Source: Anaerolineaceae bacterium UBA6105
GTDB lineage: Bacteria; Chloroflexota; Anaerolineae; Anaerolineales; Anaerolineaceae
Assembly (NCBI GenBank): GCA_002423495.1
Contig: DIWN01000024.1
Coordinates: forward strand, 24,534-47,697
Length of the DNA stretch: 23,164 nt
Direction: 5' to 3'
The position numbers and the translations under genes were made by a program. The notes beneath the pieces are model-generated. The model was not told where the DNA came from. It ran no database searches and worked only from the letters and a program-made list of their open reading frames with translations. Position 1 is the first letter of the stretch. The number at the start of each line of letters is the position of its first letter. Below are positions 22,827-23,164 of the stretch, one piece after another.

Positions 22827-23164
22827 ATGGAAGCAAAACAAACTGAATCATTCGCAAGAATCAAGGTTGTAGGCGTTGGCGGTGGCGGCTGCAATGCGGT
22901 AAATCGCATGATCGCCGAAGGGCTGCAAGGGATCGAATTTATTTCGATCAACACAGATGCCCAGGCGCTGCTCAAATCGCAGGCGGAAACCCGGGTGCGC
23001 ATTGGCGACAAGTCCACGCGTGGCTTGGGTGCTGGCGGTGATCCAAAAATCGGCCAGGCAGCAGCAGAAGAATCAGCCGAGGAATTGTACGAAGTGCTCA
23101 AAGGCTCAGACATGGTCTTCGTGACCGCAGGTCTGGGTGGCGGCACCGGTACCGGTGCTGCGCC
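22827..23164 (+). CDS. ftsZ: Cell division protein FtsZ (partial, runs off right edge)
   Basis: The first 112 codons of FtsZ, the tubulin-like GTPase that forms the division ring. Seen: IKVVGVGGGGCNAVNRM (12-28, nucleotide-binding loop T1), INTDAQAL (T2/T3 part), GLGAGGDPKIG, and the tubulin signature GGGTGTGAAP at the very edge. AGAGGAG lies about 6 nt before the ATG. The 31 nt gap to ftsA is the widest in the operon; I see no convincing internal promoter in it. Confidence 0.97.
   Translation, partial: MEAKQTESFARIKVVGVGGGGCNAVNRMIAEGLQGIEFISINTDAQALLKSQAETRVRIGDKSTRGLGAGGDPKIGQAAAEESAEELYEVLKGSDMVFVTAGLGGGTGTGAA

Noticed and set aside
8790..23164. A phage, plasmid or defence island within the window
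   Set aside because: Apart from the repeat remnants upstream of recG, every gene is chromosomal housekeeping; no integrase, transposase, toxin-antitoxin, restriction or defence gene is visible.

Overview
The window is a 23 kb piece of a bacterial chromosome of moderate GC content, almost entirely coding. Its strongest features are a compact division and cell wall (dcw) cluster on the plus strand (about 6.85 kb to the right edge) and a set of housekeeping genes on the minus strand in the left third. The gene set (murB beside murC, a CvpA-like membrane gene between murG and murC, an MurG with an altered glycine-rich loop, no murE in the cluster) and the protein style suggest Chloroflexota, probably Anaerolineae. 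This taxonomic call is inference from gene order and motifs, not from a marker-gene comparison.

Left third, minus strand (read from right to left): a membrane-anchored Hanks-type Ser/Thr kinase without PASTA domains, rpe (ribulose-phosphate 3-epimerase), then an asp23-family gene and a fakA/yloV-type DAK2 gene closed by a clear terminator, then a ~730 bp non-coding stretch full of palindromic and terminal repeats, then the N-terminal two thirds of recG, which runs off the left edge. rpmB (ribosomal protein L28) lies on the plus strand between rpe and asp23. The order kinase, rpe, rpmB (opposite strand), asp23, fakA, recG is the same as in the Bacillus subtilis prkC-rpe-rpmB-yloU-yloV-recG region, minus several Bacillus genes.

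A 424 bp divergent region (6431-6854) separates the kinase operon from the dcw operon. It holds one sigma-70-like promoter in each direction, a 10-bp-period repeat array that looks like the MraZ operator directly downstream of the mraZ promoter, and a leader hairpin.

Right two thirds: mraZ, rsmH, an ftsL-like gene, ftsI (class B PBP), murF, mraY, murD, ftsW, murG, a CvpA-like gene, murC, murB, ddl, ftsQ, ftsA and the start of ftsZ. Genes are joined by 1-8 nt stop/start overlaps or gaps of 1-31 nt, except for a 77 nt ftsW/murG overlap. This suggests one long transcript under MraZ control. The products make D-Ala-D-Ala (Ddl), build UDP-MurNAc-pentapeptide (MurB, C, D, F; MurE not here), transfer it to lipid (MraY, MurG), polymerise and cross-link it at the septum (FtsW, FtsI, with FtsL and FtsQ), and organise the ring (FtsA, FtsZ).

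I did not find a clearly new multi-gene system. The items most worth a second look are the nested repeat region upstream of recG, the MraZ operator array, the divergent MurG, the PASTA-less non-RD kinase, and the 77 nt ftsW/murG overlap.
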